Assembly: GCA_964605705.1 (NCBI GenBank)
Contig: CAZSDW010000054.1
Coordinates: 1 to 18,525 of the forward strand
Direction: 5' to 3'
Source: CAZSDW01 sp964605705
GTDB lineage: Bacteria; Fidelibacterota; UBA2242
DNA length: 18,525 nucleotides
Positions 1 through 7,021 of this stretch are shown here, one piece after another; position 1 is the stretch's first letter; each line of letters begins with the position of its first letter. The notes beneath the pieces were generated by a model. The model was not told the origin of the DNA. It searched no databases and saw only the letters and a list, made by a program, of their open reading frames with translations. Both the position numbers and the translations under genes were made by a program.

Positions 1-1604
1 TACCACTTCTCGTCGTATTTTGTCCACAGTTCATCGCCCAGCTGCCAGGCGCGATCAACGACTTTATTGCCCCAGTCTGTGGAATAATCAGTCAGATATT
101 GCCGGGCTTTTTTGGGATTCTTCTTTAGAAGCTCTTGTGCTTCTGACTCAATTTTACCCTGGTTGGCAATGAGTTCCGCCTGCAGTGGTTCCCAGACCGC
201 CCAGACATCTCTATGCATATCGCCCCAACGATGGGCAGACAACGTTCCAACTCTGTTAAATGCCCACCAGGCGGATTCACGACTGAAGCCTTTTGTTCGT
301 CCAGGCGTTTTGTACGGTTTGGCTACATCGGTAATCGAACAGTAAAGCGGCACATAGATCGACGAGGCAACATTATCAAATGCCAGCCAGACAACACCGC
401 CAACTTCATCAGGCAACCAGTTCCTGGATTGGGTAATCGTAGCATACATCGTGTACCAGCGGGCAATCTGACGCTCGCCCAGCGCGCCCCAACCGCCGTT
501 GATTTTAAAAAGCGGCAACATGTCGTAGGGCATCCAGGGATTCGCCAGGGGTGAAATTTCGTATTTGCCGGTTTCGGGATTTTCCCACTTAATATTTTTT
601 ACAATGTCAAATTCTGTTCCCTGGTACCAATCTTTAAATAGCTGCATCATTTTCGCGACAGTGACCAGAGTATCGGGTTTTACAGAAAAGGGGTAATTCT
701 CCGCATCGGGATGCAATCCCAAGGAAGGCGCAACCAGATCAAATACCCGCCATTCCCGCCGACGGGCGGCATAGGATTGCCGGCTTTCCGGGGCGTATGC
801 GTAAACAAATTCAAAGGGACCATTATCGGGATTCCACCAGCCACTGTCCTGTGCCACCTGGAACACATTTTCTGAAGCCATAAAATAATCAGGTTTTTCC
901 AGATCAATCTGCCGAATCCGGCTGCCATTGGCGTTGACTGAAATATGATCGTCGGGAACCCGCTGAGCCACCCAGATAGCGCCTTTGTTGCCCTTGCCCG
1001 GACCGACGACTTCAAAATGCCAGACCTCTTTAGTATCGGCAATGGTCAGACATTCACCTTCATCGCTCCAACCATATTTTTCTAACAGATCACCAGCCAT
1101 TTCTAAAGCTCCGCGAGCAGTTTCGCAACGTTCCAGCATCAGGCGAACCAACTGCTGACAATCAATCAGGTTCAGCTCGGATTCGTGCAATGATTCTCGT
1201 CCACCGAATGTGGATTCGCCAATCGCCAACTGTTTTTCATTTATACAGGGATAAGCGGTATTTATAAAACCATAAGTGTGTTCGACTTGAGGAATTTCAG
1301 CAACAATATCATGTTTGTATGAAGGCATTGCCAGAGAGTCATCGGGAGCTCGTTTGACTAAAGCAGTCATATCACCCTTCTTAAAATCCTTTGCAGGTAC
1401 AATATCCAACCATGACCGCGTCCGATGACTATCACAGGTATGGGATGTCATTACGGAACCATCGGCACTGGCTTTTTGACCAACCGTAATCGAGGTGCAT
1501 CCTTCCGGCACACCACCTTCCCAATCAGGCTTATCCTGTGGACCTGCCCAACAGATTGTTAATGTCATTCCAAGAATCAGGCTTATTTTTACAAATGGAT
1601 TCAT
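1..1604 (-). CDS. Secreted C69-family dipeptidase (PepD-like), 3' end at window edge
   Basis: This is an Ntn-hydrolase-type cysteine dipeptidase, expected to cleave short peptides in the periplasm or outside the cell. The reverse-strand reading frame is open from the ATG at 1604 to the left edge, about 534 residues. The last two bases read TA, so either a stop or a Tyr codon follows; 534 residues is close to the usual family length, so the gene may be virtually complete. An AGGAG ribosome site lies 5 nt upstream (1610-1614). Residues 1-20 form a signal peptide (K6 followed by a hydrophobic stretch, then AGP). Cys36 in EGCTSITVG, followed by KASADGSVM, matches the N-terminal nucleophile motif exposed after processing in C69 enzymes. 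The rest is Trp-rich, as is usual for the family. It is transcribed away from the tRNA gene and is GC-richer by eye than the polysaccharide locus. It has no obvious link to that locus. The family call is firm; the substrate is unknown. Confidence 0.9.
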   Translation of the reverse strand, partial: MNPFVKISLILGMTLTICWAGPQDKPDWEGGVPEGCTSITVGQKASADGSVMTSHTCDSHRTRSWLDIVPAKDFKKGDMTALVKRAPDDSLAMPSYKHDIVAEIPQVEHTYGFINTAYPCINEKQLAIGESTFGGRESLHESELNLIDCQQLVRLMLERCETARGALEMAGDLLEKYGWSDEGECLTIADTKEVWHFEVVGPGKGNKGAIWVAQRVPDDHISVNANGSRIRQIDLEKPDYFMASENVFQVAQDSGWWNPDNGPFEFVYAYAPESRQSYAARRREWRVFDLVAPSLGLHPDAENYPFSVKPDTLVTVAKMMQLFKDWYQGTEFDIVKNIKWENPETGKYEISPLANPWMPYDMLPLFKINGGWGALGERQIARWYTMYATITQSRNWLPDEVGGVVWLAFDNVASSIYVPLYCSITDVAKPYKTPGRTKGFSRESAWWAFNRVGTLSAHRWGDMHRDVWAVWEPLQAELIANQGKIESEAQELLKKNPKKARQYLTDYSTDWGNKVVDRAWQLGDELWTKYDEKW

Positions 1605-1734
1605 ATTTTCTCCTATATCCAAACTCGAGTATTCAATTTTCAAAGGGATTTGAATTTGGGCAATGGGAATTGAAATAGCAACCTGAAAATATTCCGGAAA
1701 ATCTATGAACCAAATATCTCAGGGGAATTAACTA

Positions 1735-1763
1735 TTGTTTCCAATGTTCCGACTTATTAAATT
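1735..1763 (+). promoter_or_regulatory. Putative sigma70-type promoter of the tRNA gene
   Basis: TTGTTT (1735-1740) and TAAATT (1758-1763) are separated by exactly 17 nt and would place a start site about 8-10 nt before the tRNA 5' end at 1780. Both boxes are imperfect; the position and spacing are the main support. Confidence 0.4.
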
Positions 1764-1779
1764 TCGCCGCTTATTGTAT

Positions 1780-1853
1780 GGCGGAGTAGCTCAGTCGGTT
1801 AGAGCAGCGGAATCATAATCCGCGTGTCCGGGGTTCGAATCCCTGCTCCGCTA
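1780..1853 (+). tRNA. tRNA with CAU anticodon, probably elongator Met
   Basis: A full cloverleaf can be folded by eye. The acceptor stem is GGCGGAG with CTCCGCT (closing G1-U72 wobble), followed by U8 A9, then the D stem GCTC/GAGC. The anticodon stem is GCGGA/TCCGC around loop ATCATAA, giving anticodon CAT at 1814-1816. The T arm is CGGGG-TTCGAAT-CCCTG and the discriminator is A1853. CCA is not encoded, because the next bases are CAAAA. It lacks the initiator hallmarks (a 1-72 mismatch and three G-C pairs at the base of the anticodon stem), so it is not fMet. The choice between elongator Met and lysidine-type Ile2 rests on general resemblance and favours Met. It is followed by a duplicated stretch and a scaffold gap. 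Confidence 0.93.
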
Positions 1854-1891
1854 CAAAATTTATCTTGAATAGTATGCCTTTTTTTATTCTT
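1837..1891 (+). repeat. 55-bp direct repeat, copy 1 (left of scaffold gap)
   Basis: This begins inside the tRNA T loop (GAATCCCTG...) and runs 38 bases past the tRNA, through a T7 tract, to the first N. It is base-for-base identical to 1992-2046. The 55-nt length and the position hard against a 100-N run suggest a shared k-mer overlap between two contigs rather than a biological duplication. Confidence 0.95.
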
Positions 1892-1991
1892 NNNNNNNNN
1901 NNNNNNNNNNNNNNNNNNNNNNNNNNNNNNNNNNNNNNNNNNNNNNNNNNNNNNNNNNNNNNNNNNNNNNNNNNNNNNNNNNNNNNNNNNN
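1892..1991. other. Scaffold gap (100 N)
   Basis: Exactly 100 N bases, a conventional placeholder for a gap of unknown or nominal size. The flanks share 55 identical bases, so the true gap may be negative (overlapping contigs), with nothing missing, or it may hide further tRNA-derived copies. Confidence 0.98.
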
Positions 1992-2046
1992 GAATCCCTG
2001 CTCCGCTACAAAATTTATCTTGAATAGTATGCCTTTTTTTATTCTT
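1992..2046 (+). repeat. 55-bp direct repeat, copy 2 (right of scaffold gap)
   Basis: Identical to 1837-1891, starting at the first base after the N run. It contains the last 17 bases of the tRNA and the following AT-rich spacer, so it is not a functional tRNA gene by itself. After 2046 the sequence continues into unique DNA. Confidence 0.95.
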
Positions 2047-2062
2047 AAGATTTAAGTGGATT

Positions 2063-2125
2063 TCCGCGTGTCCGGGGTTCTCCCAGAGGGACCCCTTCGG
2101 TGGGAATCCCTGCTCCGCTACAAAA
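2063..2125 (+). pseudogene. tRNA 3'-half remnant interrupted in the T loop
   Basis: Bases 2063-2080 repeat tRNA bases 1819-1836 (anticodon 3' strand, variable loop, T stem and TTC of the T loop). Bases 2104-2125 repeat 1837-1858 (rest of the T arm, acceptor 3' strand and CAAAA). A 23-nt foreign segment lies between them. No matching 5' half (acceptor 5' strand, D arm, anticodon) precedes it, so it cannot make a tRNA. This copy is independent of the assembly duplication because its flanks differ. It probably arose by partial duplication of the tRNA or by integration-type recombination at the tRNA 3' end. Confidence 0.75.
2081..2103 (+). repeat. 23-nt hairpin insertion inside the tRNA remnant
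   Basis: This segment is absent from the intact tRNA and sits exactly between the C and G of the T-loop TTCGAAT. It folds with the next bases: TCCC pairs with GGGA and ACC pairs with GGT around a CCTTC loop, with an AGAGGG bulge. Its 5' end with the preceding C (CTCCCAGAG, 2080-2088) recurs at 2132-2140 in the terminator. It may be a small dispersed palindromic element; only this one copy is visible. Confidence 0.5.
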
Positions 2126-2154
2126 ACTATCCTCCCAGAGCGGAGGATAGTTTT
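2123..2154 (+). terminator. Strong (probably bidirectional) intrinsic terminator
   Basis: A perfect 13-bp inverted repeat, AAAACTATCCTCC / GGAGGATAGTTTT, with a 6-nt CAGAGC loop. The A-run on the left arm and T-run on the right arm allow it to end transcription from either side. It lies downstream of the tRNA region and upstream of the GTG start at 2245. Confidence 0.8.
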
Positions 2155-2244
2155 CTGAAAAATAATTCCAACCATCGATAAATATTTTGTATATTTTTGG
2201 GTATTGAAAATTGGTTCGTTTGCATAAAATAATAAAGGATTTCC

Positions 2245-3708
2245 GTGGATACACTGGAAAAGTATTTTCATAAATTCCGCAAAAAAATTATCGGTAATGA
2301 CTTAAAGCTTCAATTGCCACAGAGAATATTGCCGATTGTTTATGCCGATTGGGCGGCTAGTGGTCGTCTTTATAAACCGATTGAAGATTACATCAGCAAT
2401 GGATTAGGACCTTATGTGGCTAACACTCACACTGAAAGTACCTCGACAAGTACACTAATGACCTCTGCCTATCGTCAAGCTCATGACATTATAAAAAGAC
2501 ATGTCCACGCATCTGAAGATGATGTACTGCTTTTTGCCGGATTTGGAATGACAGCCGTGATCAATAAATTTCAACGAATTCTCGGATTGCGCATTCCGGA
2601 AAAATTCAAAGATAAAATTACTCTATGCGGCACAGACCGTCCACTGGTTATTCTGACCCATATGGAACATCATTCCAACCAGACGACCTGGGAAGAGTGT
2701 TGCGTCGATATTGCGATATTGTGTAAAAAAAGTGACGGAACACCGAATCTTGATCATCTTCGCGAGGTACTGGAGACGAACAAGGACAGGAGTACGGTTA
2801 TCGGCTCATTTACAGCCTGTTCAAACGTCACTGGTATTGTAACGCCAATCCATGAAATGGCTGAAATATTACACAAATTTGGGCGCCTCTGCTTTGTGGA
2901 TTTTTCCGGTTCAGCACCCTATGTAAAAATGGATATGCACCCCAAAAACAAAAACCAGCATCTGGATGCAATCTTTTTTTCACCCCATAAATTCCTTGGC
3001 GGTCCGGGTTCTTCTGGAGTAATAATTTTTAATAAAAATCTCTATCATAACAGAGTCCCCGATCATCCGGGTGGTGGTACTGTCACCTGGACAAATCCAT
3101 GGCACCTGCACCGGTTTGTCGATGATATCGAACTGCGTGAAGATGGTGGTACGCCAGGTTTCCTGCAGGCAATTAGAGCCTCTTTATCGATTTTATTAAA
3201 AGAACAGATGGGTATCGAGAAAATCATTGCGCGGGAACATTACCTGGTAAATCGATTTATAAATCAGATTGAAAATCTGGACAGTATCGAAATTCTGGAA
3301 GTACACAATCGGAACCGGATCGCCTTCGTGTCCTTTTATTCCCACGACATTCACTATAATTTATTTGTCCGGCTTTTAAATGACAGATACGGTATCCAGA
3401 CCCGTGGCGGCTGTCTGTGTGCCGGTACTTATGGTCATGTTCTTCTTCATATTGATGCCAAGAAATCGAAAGAGATTACTGAAAAAATTGATCACGGGGA
3501 TCTTAGTGTCAAGCCTGGCTGGGTAAGAGTATCTCTGCACCCCACCATGACCGATTGCGAAATTGATTTAATAGCTACTGCTATCTGCGAGATTACGGAA
3601 AACTTCGCCGAATGGCAAAATGACTACCGATTCGATCCTCATTCAGGCGATTACATCCGTCTCGATGGTAAAAAATCTGAAATAAATATTCGTGAAGTTA
3701 TTTTATAA
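2245..3708 (+). CDS. Class V aminotransferase, cysteine desulfurase-like
   Basis: This is a PLP-dependent fold-type I enzyme of 487 residues. It starts at GTG (2245), with AAAGGA (2234-2239) 5 nt upstream; the first in-frame ATG is far downstream. The expected PLP lysine is Lys249 in FFSPHKFLGGPGSSG. Asp219 (FVDFSGSAPY) should contact the cofactor ring nitrogen, and THMEHHSN (139-145) is the usual histidine region. A two-cysteine loop, RGGCLCAGTYGH (387-398), occupies the place of the desulfurase active-site Cys. This is the form seen in the NifS/SufS-related class V group with a GGCxCAG loop, rather than classical SufS. Such proteins are annotated as cysteine desulfurase- or selenocysteine lyase-like, but their substrate is usually unproven. 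It is a monocistronic gene between a terminator and a convergent minus-strand gene, with no Fe-S assembly partners nearby. Confidence 0.88.
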   Translation: MDTLEKYFHKFRKKIIGNDLKLQLPQRILPIVYADWAASGRLYKPIEDYISNGLGPYVANTHTESTSTSTLMTSAYRQAHDIIKRHVHASEDDVLLFAGFGMTAVINKFQRILGLRIPEKFKDKITLCGTDRPLVILTHMEHHSNQTTWEECCVDIAILCKKSDGTPNLDHLREVLETNKDRSTVIGSFTACSNVTGIVTPIHEMAEILHKFGRLCFVDFSGSAPYVKMDMHPKNKNQHLDAIFFSPHKFLGGPGSSGVIIFNKNLYHNRVPDHPGGGTVTWTNPWHLHRFVDDIELREDGGTPGFLQAIRASLSILLKEQMGIEKIIAREHYLVNRFINQIENLDSIEILEVHNRNRIAFVSFYSHDIHYNLFVRLLNDRYGIQTRGGCLCAGTYGHVLLHIDAKKSKEITEKIDHGDLSVKPGWVRVSLHPTMTDCEIDLIATAICEITENFAEWQNDYRFDPHSGDYIRLDGKKSEINIREVIL

Positions 3709-3726
3709 AAATTCAGTGCCCAATAT

Positions 3727-3903
3727 TTATTTAATTCCGACACTGAAGCAACCTAATATTGTTGTATATGCGCCATAGCACCATCGGCATGAATAGCGTT
3801 TTGCCAAGGGGATCCATTCATAAAAAAAGCCTTTTTTATAGATCCGTTTCCGGGTGGTATTCCTACAATATGGACAGTTAGTTCCCAGTTTAATAATCTT
3901 CAT
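3727..3903 (-). CDS. Small zinc-ribbon-type protein, 58 aa
   Basis: This is a short minus-strand frame. The ATG at 3903 is preferred because AGGACGG lies just upstream; an in-frame TTG five codons earlier is the alternative. Two CxxC pairs, Cys10/Cys13 (CPYC) and Cys39/Cys42 (CRWC), are separated by a basic, aromatic stretch containing RKR and AKRY. This is the layout of small bacterial zinc-ribbon proteins, in which a zinc knuckle precedes a basic turn and a second knuckle. The function is unknown; nucleic-acid or protein binding is the usual guess. It converges with the aminotransferase gene, 18 nt separating the two stops. Nothing suggests a role in the polysaccharide locus. Confidence 0.6.
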   Translation of the reverse strand: MKIIKLGTNCPYCRNTTRKRIYKKGFFYEWIPLAKRYSCRWCYGAYTTILGCFSVGIK

Positions 3904-3922
3904 TACCGTCCTATCCAAAAGT

Positions 3923-3949
3923 TTGAGATATTCAATTTACTTGAGATAT
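3923..3949. repeat. Pair of 9-nt direct repeats upstream of the zinc-ribbon gene
   Basis: TTGAGATAT occurs at 3923-3931 and again at 3941-3949, 18 nt apart start to start, about two helical turns. The pair lies 20-46 nt upstream of the minus-strand ATG at 3903, where an operator or activator site could sit. No regulator is known. Confidence 0.35.
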
Positions 3950-4137
3950 GATTTCGCCGATTTATAATTAGAATTTATTAAATTCCTGTTTATAATTTAT
4001 TATTTATTAAAGTAAAATAAAAAGGCAATGATACAATCCTTTTTTTCTTATCGGCTATTTATCCAACAGCATCTGGCATCTTCTAATCCAAAGCAGAATC
4101 TTGATGGACACATAAGTAACACTTAGGATAATAAAAC

Positions 4138-4417
4138 ATGTGAAGTTAAAATTACATATAAAATCCTTATCCCAATCTGTTTTTTCCTGGTTGGTAATGC
4201 CGATTTACAGTCTTCAATAACTAATAATGATTACCATTACATCTCAAAAACAATCCGGAATCAGTGTTGCATCCGAAATAATCCTAAAAGGAAATATTGT
4301 CCACAATCTTGAATAAGTAAATCTATCGGTTGCCGGTCAGGTAACTGTCCTTTCACCAGTAATCCGTTTATCAGCATAGAATGGGGTGCTTTAATAGGTT
4401 TCATTCTAGCCGGTTAA
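4138..4417 (+). pseudogene. Possible decayed gene for a small exported protein
   Basis: The 660 bases between the zinc-ribbon start and 4566 hold no intact gene. After AGGATAATAAAACATG (ATG 4138), the natural frame stops at codon 2 (TGA). Shifting one base gives EVKITYKILIPICFFLVGNA, which resembles a signal peptide, and stays open to about 4315. Around 4257 another frame gives GISVASEIILKGNIVHNLE and a stop. From about 4334 the first frame resumes with CRSGNCPFTSNPFISIEWGA and more until TAA at 4415. Two compensating frame changes plus an early stop fit decay of a secreted protein of roughly 90 residues. Without a homologue this could be chance in AT-rich DNA. Confidence 0.25.
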
Positions 4418-4481
4418 GGTATAAAAAATACTGACGCCCCCAAATTTGGCTGTTAAGATATTATATTTTTTGTATTTAACC

Positions 4482-4510
4482 TTTACTCATGCGAGGATAA
4501 ATTATATTAT
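4482..4510 (+). promoter_or_regulatory. Putative promoter of the polysaccharide locus
   Basis: TTTACT (4482-4487) and TATTAT (4505-4510) are separated by exactly 17 nt, a near-consensus sigma70-type pair. It would start transcription near 4517, about 50 nt before the ATG at 4566. It is the best such match in the gene-poor stretch in front of the thirteen-gene plus-strand run. FCB-group promoters can differ, so this remains tentative. Confidence 0.42.
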
Positions 4511-4551
4511 TTAATTTACGCCGATGATATGTTATATTAAATCCAACCAAA

Positions 4552-4558
4552 AGAGGAG
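4552..4558 (+). promoter_or_regulatory. Ribosome binding site deciding the start at 4566
   Basis: AGAGGAG lies 7 nt before the ATG at 4566. An in-frame ATG at 4524 would add 14 residues but has no such site, and the extension does not resemble the family, so 4566 is the likely start. Confidence 0.7.
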
Positions 4559-4565
4559 CGGTTTG

Positions 4566-5327
4566 ATGAAAGAGATGCGATTCAATCCTGGCGAAACGAT
4601 CATTAAAGAGGGAACATTTGGCGATTCTGCTTATATTTTAAAAGAGGGCACAGTAGAGGTAAAAAAGAAGACACAACATACCGATCTTCTGTTGGCGACT
4701 CTGGAAGCGGAAGATATTTTCGGCGAAATGGGGCTGATCGAAGATAAACCACGCTCGGCAACAATTATCGCTAAAAACATGGTTGTCATTGATGAAATAA
4801 CCCGTGATGATTTCATGGGATTACTGGATGATAAAAAATCCGTTATTATTCCTATCCTCAGGGCATTTTTTGAACGATTAAGACAGACAAATGATCTGGT
4901 GGTCCGCCTTGAAAACGAAATAAACAGACCTGACACTACGACCAAAGATGTCACCACTCCGACTGTCCGTCTGACCGGTTTAACCCGCGAAGCACAAAGT
5001 GTTCTTAACAACAAAGTTCTCAATATTCAAAAATTTCCATTCAAAATCGGACGCAACAGCTCGCATGTCTCAGATGCGATTTTTGTCAATAATGACCTGT
5101 CAATAGACGACGTTCTCCCCTACAATGTTTCAAAAAACCATATGTCTATCAATTTCTACCAGAATCAGTTCTATATTCTCGACCGCGGAAGCAGCCTTGG
5201 CACGACTGTCAATGGTAAGAATATTGGAGGGAACGTCAATAATTACAAGATCGACCTTAACAAAGGTGAAAATACCGTAGTTATCGGAGCCGAAGCTTCC
5301 CCATACCAGTTTAAAATTAGTATATAG
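4566..5327 (+). CDS. Cyclic nucleotide-binding domain + FHA domain signalling protein
   Basis: A 253-residue soluble regulatory protein. Residues 5-115 form a CRP-type cyclic-nucleotide-binding domain. The phosphate-binding cassette reads FGEMGLIEDKPRSATII (52-68), with Glu54 and Arg63 in the places that hold the ribose and cyclic phosphate. Residues 120-150 form a linker. Residues 158-250 form an FHA domain, with GRNSSH (162-167), SKNH (189-192) and an NG at 216-217, the usual phosphothreonine-binding positions. There is no DNA-binding helix-turn-helix, so it should act by protein contact and not on DNA. One domain would sense a small ligand and the other would bind a phosphothreonine protein. 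It is the first gene of the plus-strand run and lies 8 nt before the radical SAM gene. It may tie capsule or exopolysaccharide output to second-messenger or Ser/Thr-kinase signalling; no Ser/Thr kinase is in view. Confidence 0.85.
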   Translation: MKEMRFNPGETIIKEGTFGDSAYILKEGTVEVKKKTQHTDLLLATLEAEDIFGEMGLIEDKPRSATIIAKNMVVIDEITRDDFMGLLDDKKSVIIPILRAFFERLRQTNDLVVRLENEINRPDTTTKDVTTPTVRLTGLTREAQSVLNNKVLNIQKFPFKIGRNSSHVSDAIFVNNDLSIDDVLPYNVSKNHMSINFYQNQFYILDRGSSLGTTVNGKNIGGNVNNYKIDLNKGENTVVIGAEASPYQFKISI

Positions 5328-5335
5328 ATGGCTTA

Positions 5336-6505
5336 ATGATCCCGAAAAAAAACTTAATTCGCGCTATCCAAAAATCTGTCTCGCAGCCACTTTACGCCAG
5401 TCGAAATTTAATACATCGTGCAAAATCGGCGCTATCTTATCATATTTTTAATGATGGAAAAAGCTATTGTCCGGAAACGATATCTCTTTTTCTGACATAT
5501 AAGTGTAATCTTCGCTGCCTGATGTGTGGTCAGTGGGGCGAAAATGGCGCCTTTAACGAATTCGGAAAAGACATCCTGAAACAGCAACTGACCCTTGCAG
5601 AGATCAAATCCATCATTGACGACATCCGTGGATTCAGACCAAATATCACCCTCTTTGGCGGAGAACCTTTCATTCATCCCGATTGGTATGAAATTATAAA
5701 AACAATCAAATCTGCTGGTCTCCGATGTAATATTGTAACAAATGGTACTTTCATTCAAAACTATGCTGAGAAAATCATCGAATCGGGGCTGGACGAAATC
5801 ATTTTCTCCCTGGATGGTCCTGAAGAAATCCATGATTCCATTCGGCGAGTACCCGGTACCTTTAAGCGTTCCATCAACGGATTTCTGCTACTTGATCAGC
5901 TGAAACAGAAATCCCATCGTAAAAATCCTATCATCAATGTCAACAGTACACTTTGGAGAGAAAATTACCGCAATATCAGAGATACTGTTGACATTGCCCA
6001 GAGTATAAACGCAAATGGATTGACCTTCCATCATCTTTTATTTTTATCAAAACCTACAGTTCAACAATTTATTGAATCGTTTCATGACCGATTTAATCAA
6101 AGACCGACAGACTGGATTGGATTTTCCCGGGAAAATCCACCGGAGATTGATGTTGAGTATTTAATTAGTGAGTTTAATTGGATTAAGCAGACCAAATCAA
6201 AAATGGATATCAGTATATTTCCTAACTTTGATGACGATGAGGTTCGTCGCTGGTACACCCAATTTGAATTTGAATCGACTTCTTACCGCAACCGCTGCAT
6301 GAGCCTTTGGATGACAGCATATGTATTTCCCGATGGAACAGTACGTCCCTATCACTCAATGAATTTTATCACCGGAAATATCCGTGAAAACCGTTTCCGT
6401 GATATCTGGAACAATGACATTTATCGGGACTACCGAAAACATATCAAAGCACATAAAAAGTTCGCAGTTTGTTCTAAAGGTTGTACGGAATTCTTTCGGT
6501 ATTAA
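5336..6505 (+). CDS. Radical SAM protein with degenerate SPASM-like C-terminus
   Basis: A 389-residue cytoplasmic enzyme. The CxxxCxxC motif is Cys57, Cys61, Cys64 (TYKCNLRCLMC), binding the 4Fe-4S cluster that cleaves S-adenosylmethionine. GGEP (108-111) is the usual SAM-contacting turn, and FSLDGPEEIHDSIR (157-170) is typical of the family. The C-terminal part resembles a SPASM/twitch domain: Cys321, FPDGTVRPYH (331-340), GNIRENRFRDIW (347-358), then Cys379 and Cys383. The Cys normally following the Pro in the PDG motif is replaced by Tyr339-His340, so the auxiliary cluster is incomplete or uses an unusual ligand. SPASM enzymes commonly modify peptides or proteins; others in polysaccharide loci act on sugars or have no known role. 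It starts 8 nt after the cNMP/FHA gene and is probably co-transcribed with it. The substrate is unknown. Confidence 0.85.
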   Translation: MIPKKNLIRAIQKSVSQPLYASRNLIHRAKSALSYHIFNDGKSYCPETISLFLTYKCNLRCLMCGQWGENGAFNEFGKDILKQQLTLAEIKSIIDDIRGFRPNITLFGGEPFIHPDWYEIIKTIKSAGLRCNIVTNGTFIQNYAEKIIESGLDEIIFSLDGPEEIHDSIRRVPGTFKRSINGFLLLDQLKQKSHRKNPIINVNSTLWRENYRNIRDTVDIAQSINANGLTFHHLLFLSKPTVQQFIESFHDRFNQRPTDWIGFSRENPPEIDVEYLISEFNWIKQTKSKMDISIFPNFDDDEVRRWYTQFEFESTSYRNRCMSLWMTAYVFPDGTVRPYHSMNFITGNIRENRFRDIWNNDIYRDYRKHIKAHKKFAVCSKGCTEFFRY

Positions 6506-6568
6506 GATAGTATTAATATTTGACTAAGAAAGTACATATAATTAAATTGCAACAAATGGACGAGGCTT

Positions 6569-6943
6569 ATGAAAACAAAAATACTTATCGTTGATGATGA
6601 ACATGACATTGTTGAACTTCTTGAAGATTTATTACTCCAAAAAGGCTACGATGTCGCAAAAGCATATTCACAGGCAGAAGCAAGGGAACAGATCGAAAAT
6701 TTCGGTCCGGCAATTATGTTGCTCGACATCAAACTTCCCGATGGTGATGGTGTAAATTTCCTTAAAGAAATCAAACCCAAGTATGAGGGATTGGACATTA
6801 TCATGATAACCGGGCTGGCTGATAAGGATATTGCACTGGAATCACTGAAGAATGGTGCCGCGGACTATATCACAAAACCGATCGATCTGAATTACCTAAC
6901 AAATAGTGTCCTGGCAAAAGTTGTCACCAGTTTTTTCAAATAA
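6569..6943 (+). CDS. Stand-alone response-regulator receiver domain
   Basis: A 124-residue CheY-like protein consisting of a receiver domain only. Asp9 and Asp10 (IVDDE) bind Mg2+, Asp53 (LLDIKLPDGDG) is the phospho-acceptor, Thr81 (MITG) is the switch residue and Lys103 (ITKP) completes the pocket. There is no output domain, so it should act by binding another protein. GGACGAGG lies 3 nt upstream of the ATG. No histidine kinase is encoded in the window. It sits 63 nt after the radical SAM gene and 78 nt before the export gene, so it may be a phospho-switch for the exporter or the BY-kinase, though nothing in the sequence shows its partner. Confidence 0.92.
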   Translation: MKTKILIVDDEHDIVELLEDLLLQKGYDVAKAYSQAEAREQIENFGPAIMLLDIKLPDGDGVNFLKEIKPKYEGLDIIMITGLADKDIALESLKNGAADYITKPIDLNYLTNSVLAKVVTSFFK

Positions 6944-7021
6944 AATCATTATTTCTTTTCTACAATGAACATATTGAAAAAACCGATGGATATGCCCTCC
7001 CACACAATGAACAGGAAATTT

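Noticed and set aside
112..1042. Other frames within the C69 peptidase gene on both strands
   Set aside because: All overlap a well-supported, motif-bearing reading frame (signal peptide, Cys36 motif, ribosome site) and show no domain of their own.
1813..2271. Long minus-strand frame and a nested one across the tRNA region and the N gap
   Set aside because: They translate the reverse complement of the tRNA, its repeats and the N run; these are artefacts of a structural RNA region.
3712..3747. Inverted repeat TTCAGTG/CACTGAA after the aminotransferase gene
   Set aside because: Seven bp with a 22-nt loop, no T-run, and it extends into the convergent zinc-ribbon gene; too weak to call a terminator.
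6515..6545. TTGACT followed by TATAAT in front of the receiver gene
   Set aside because: Only 11 nt separate the two boxes, too short for a sigma70 promoter.
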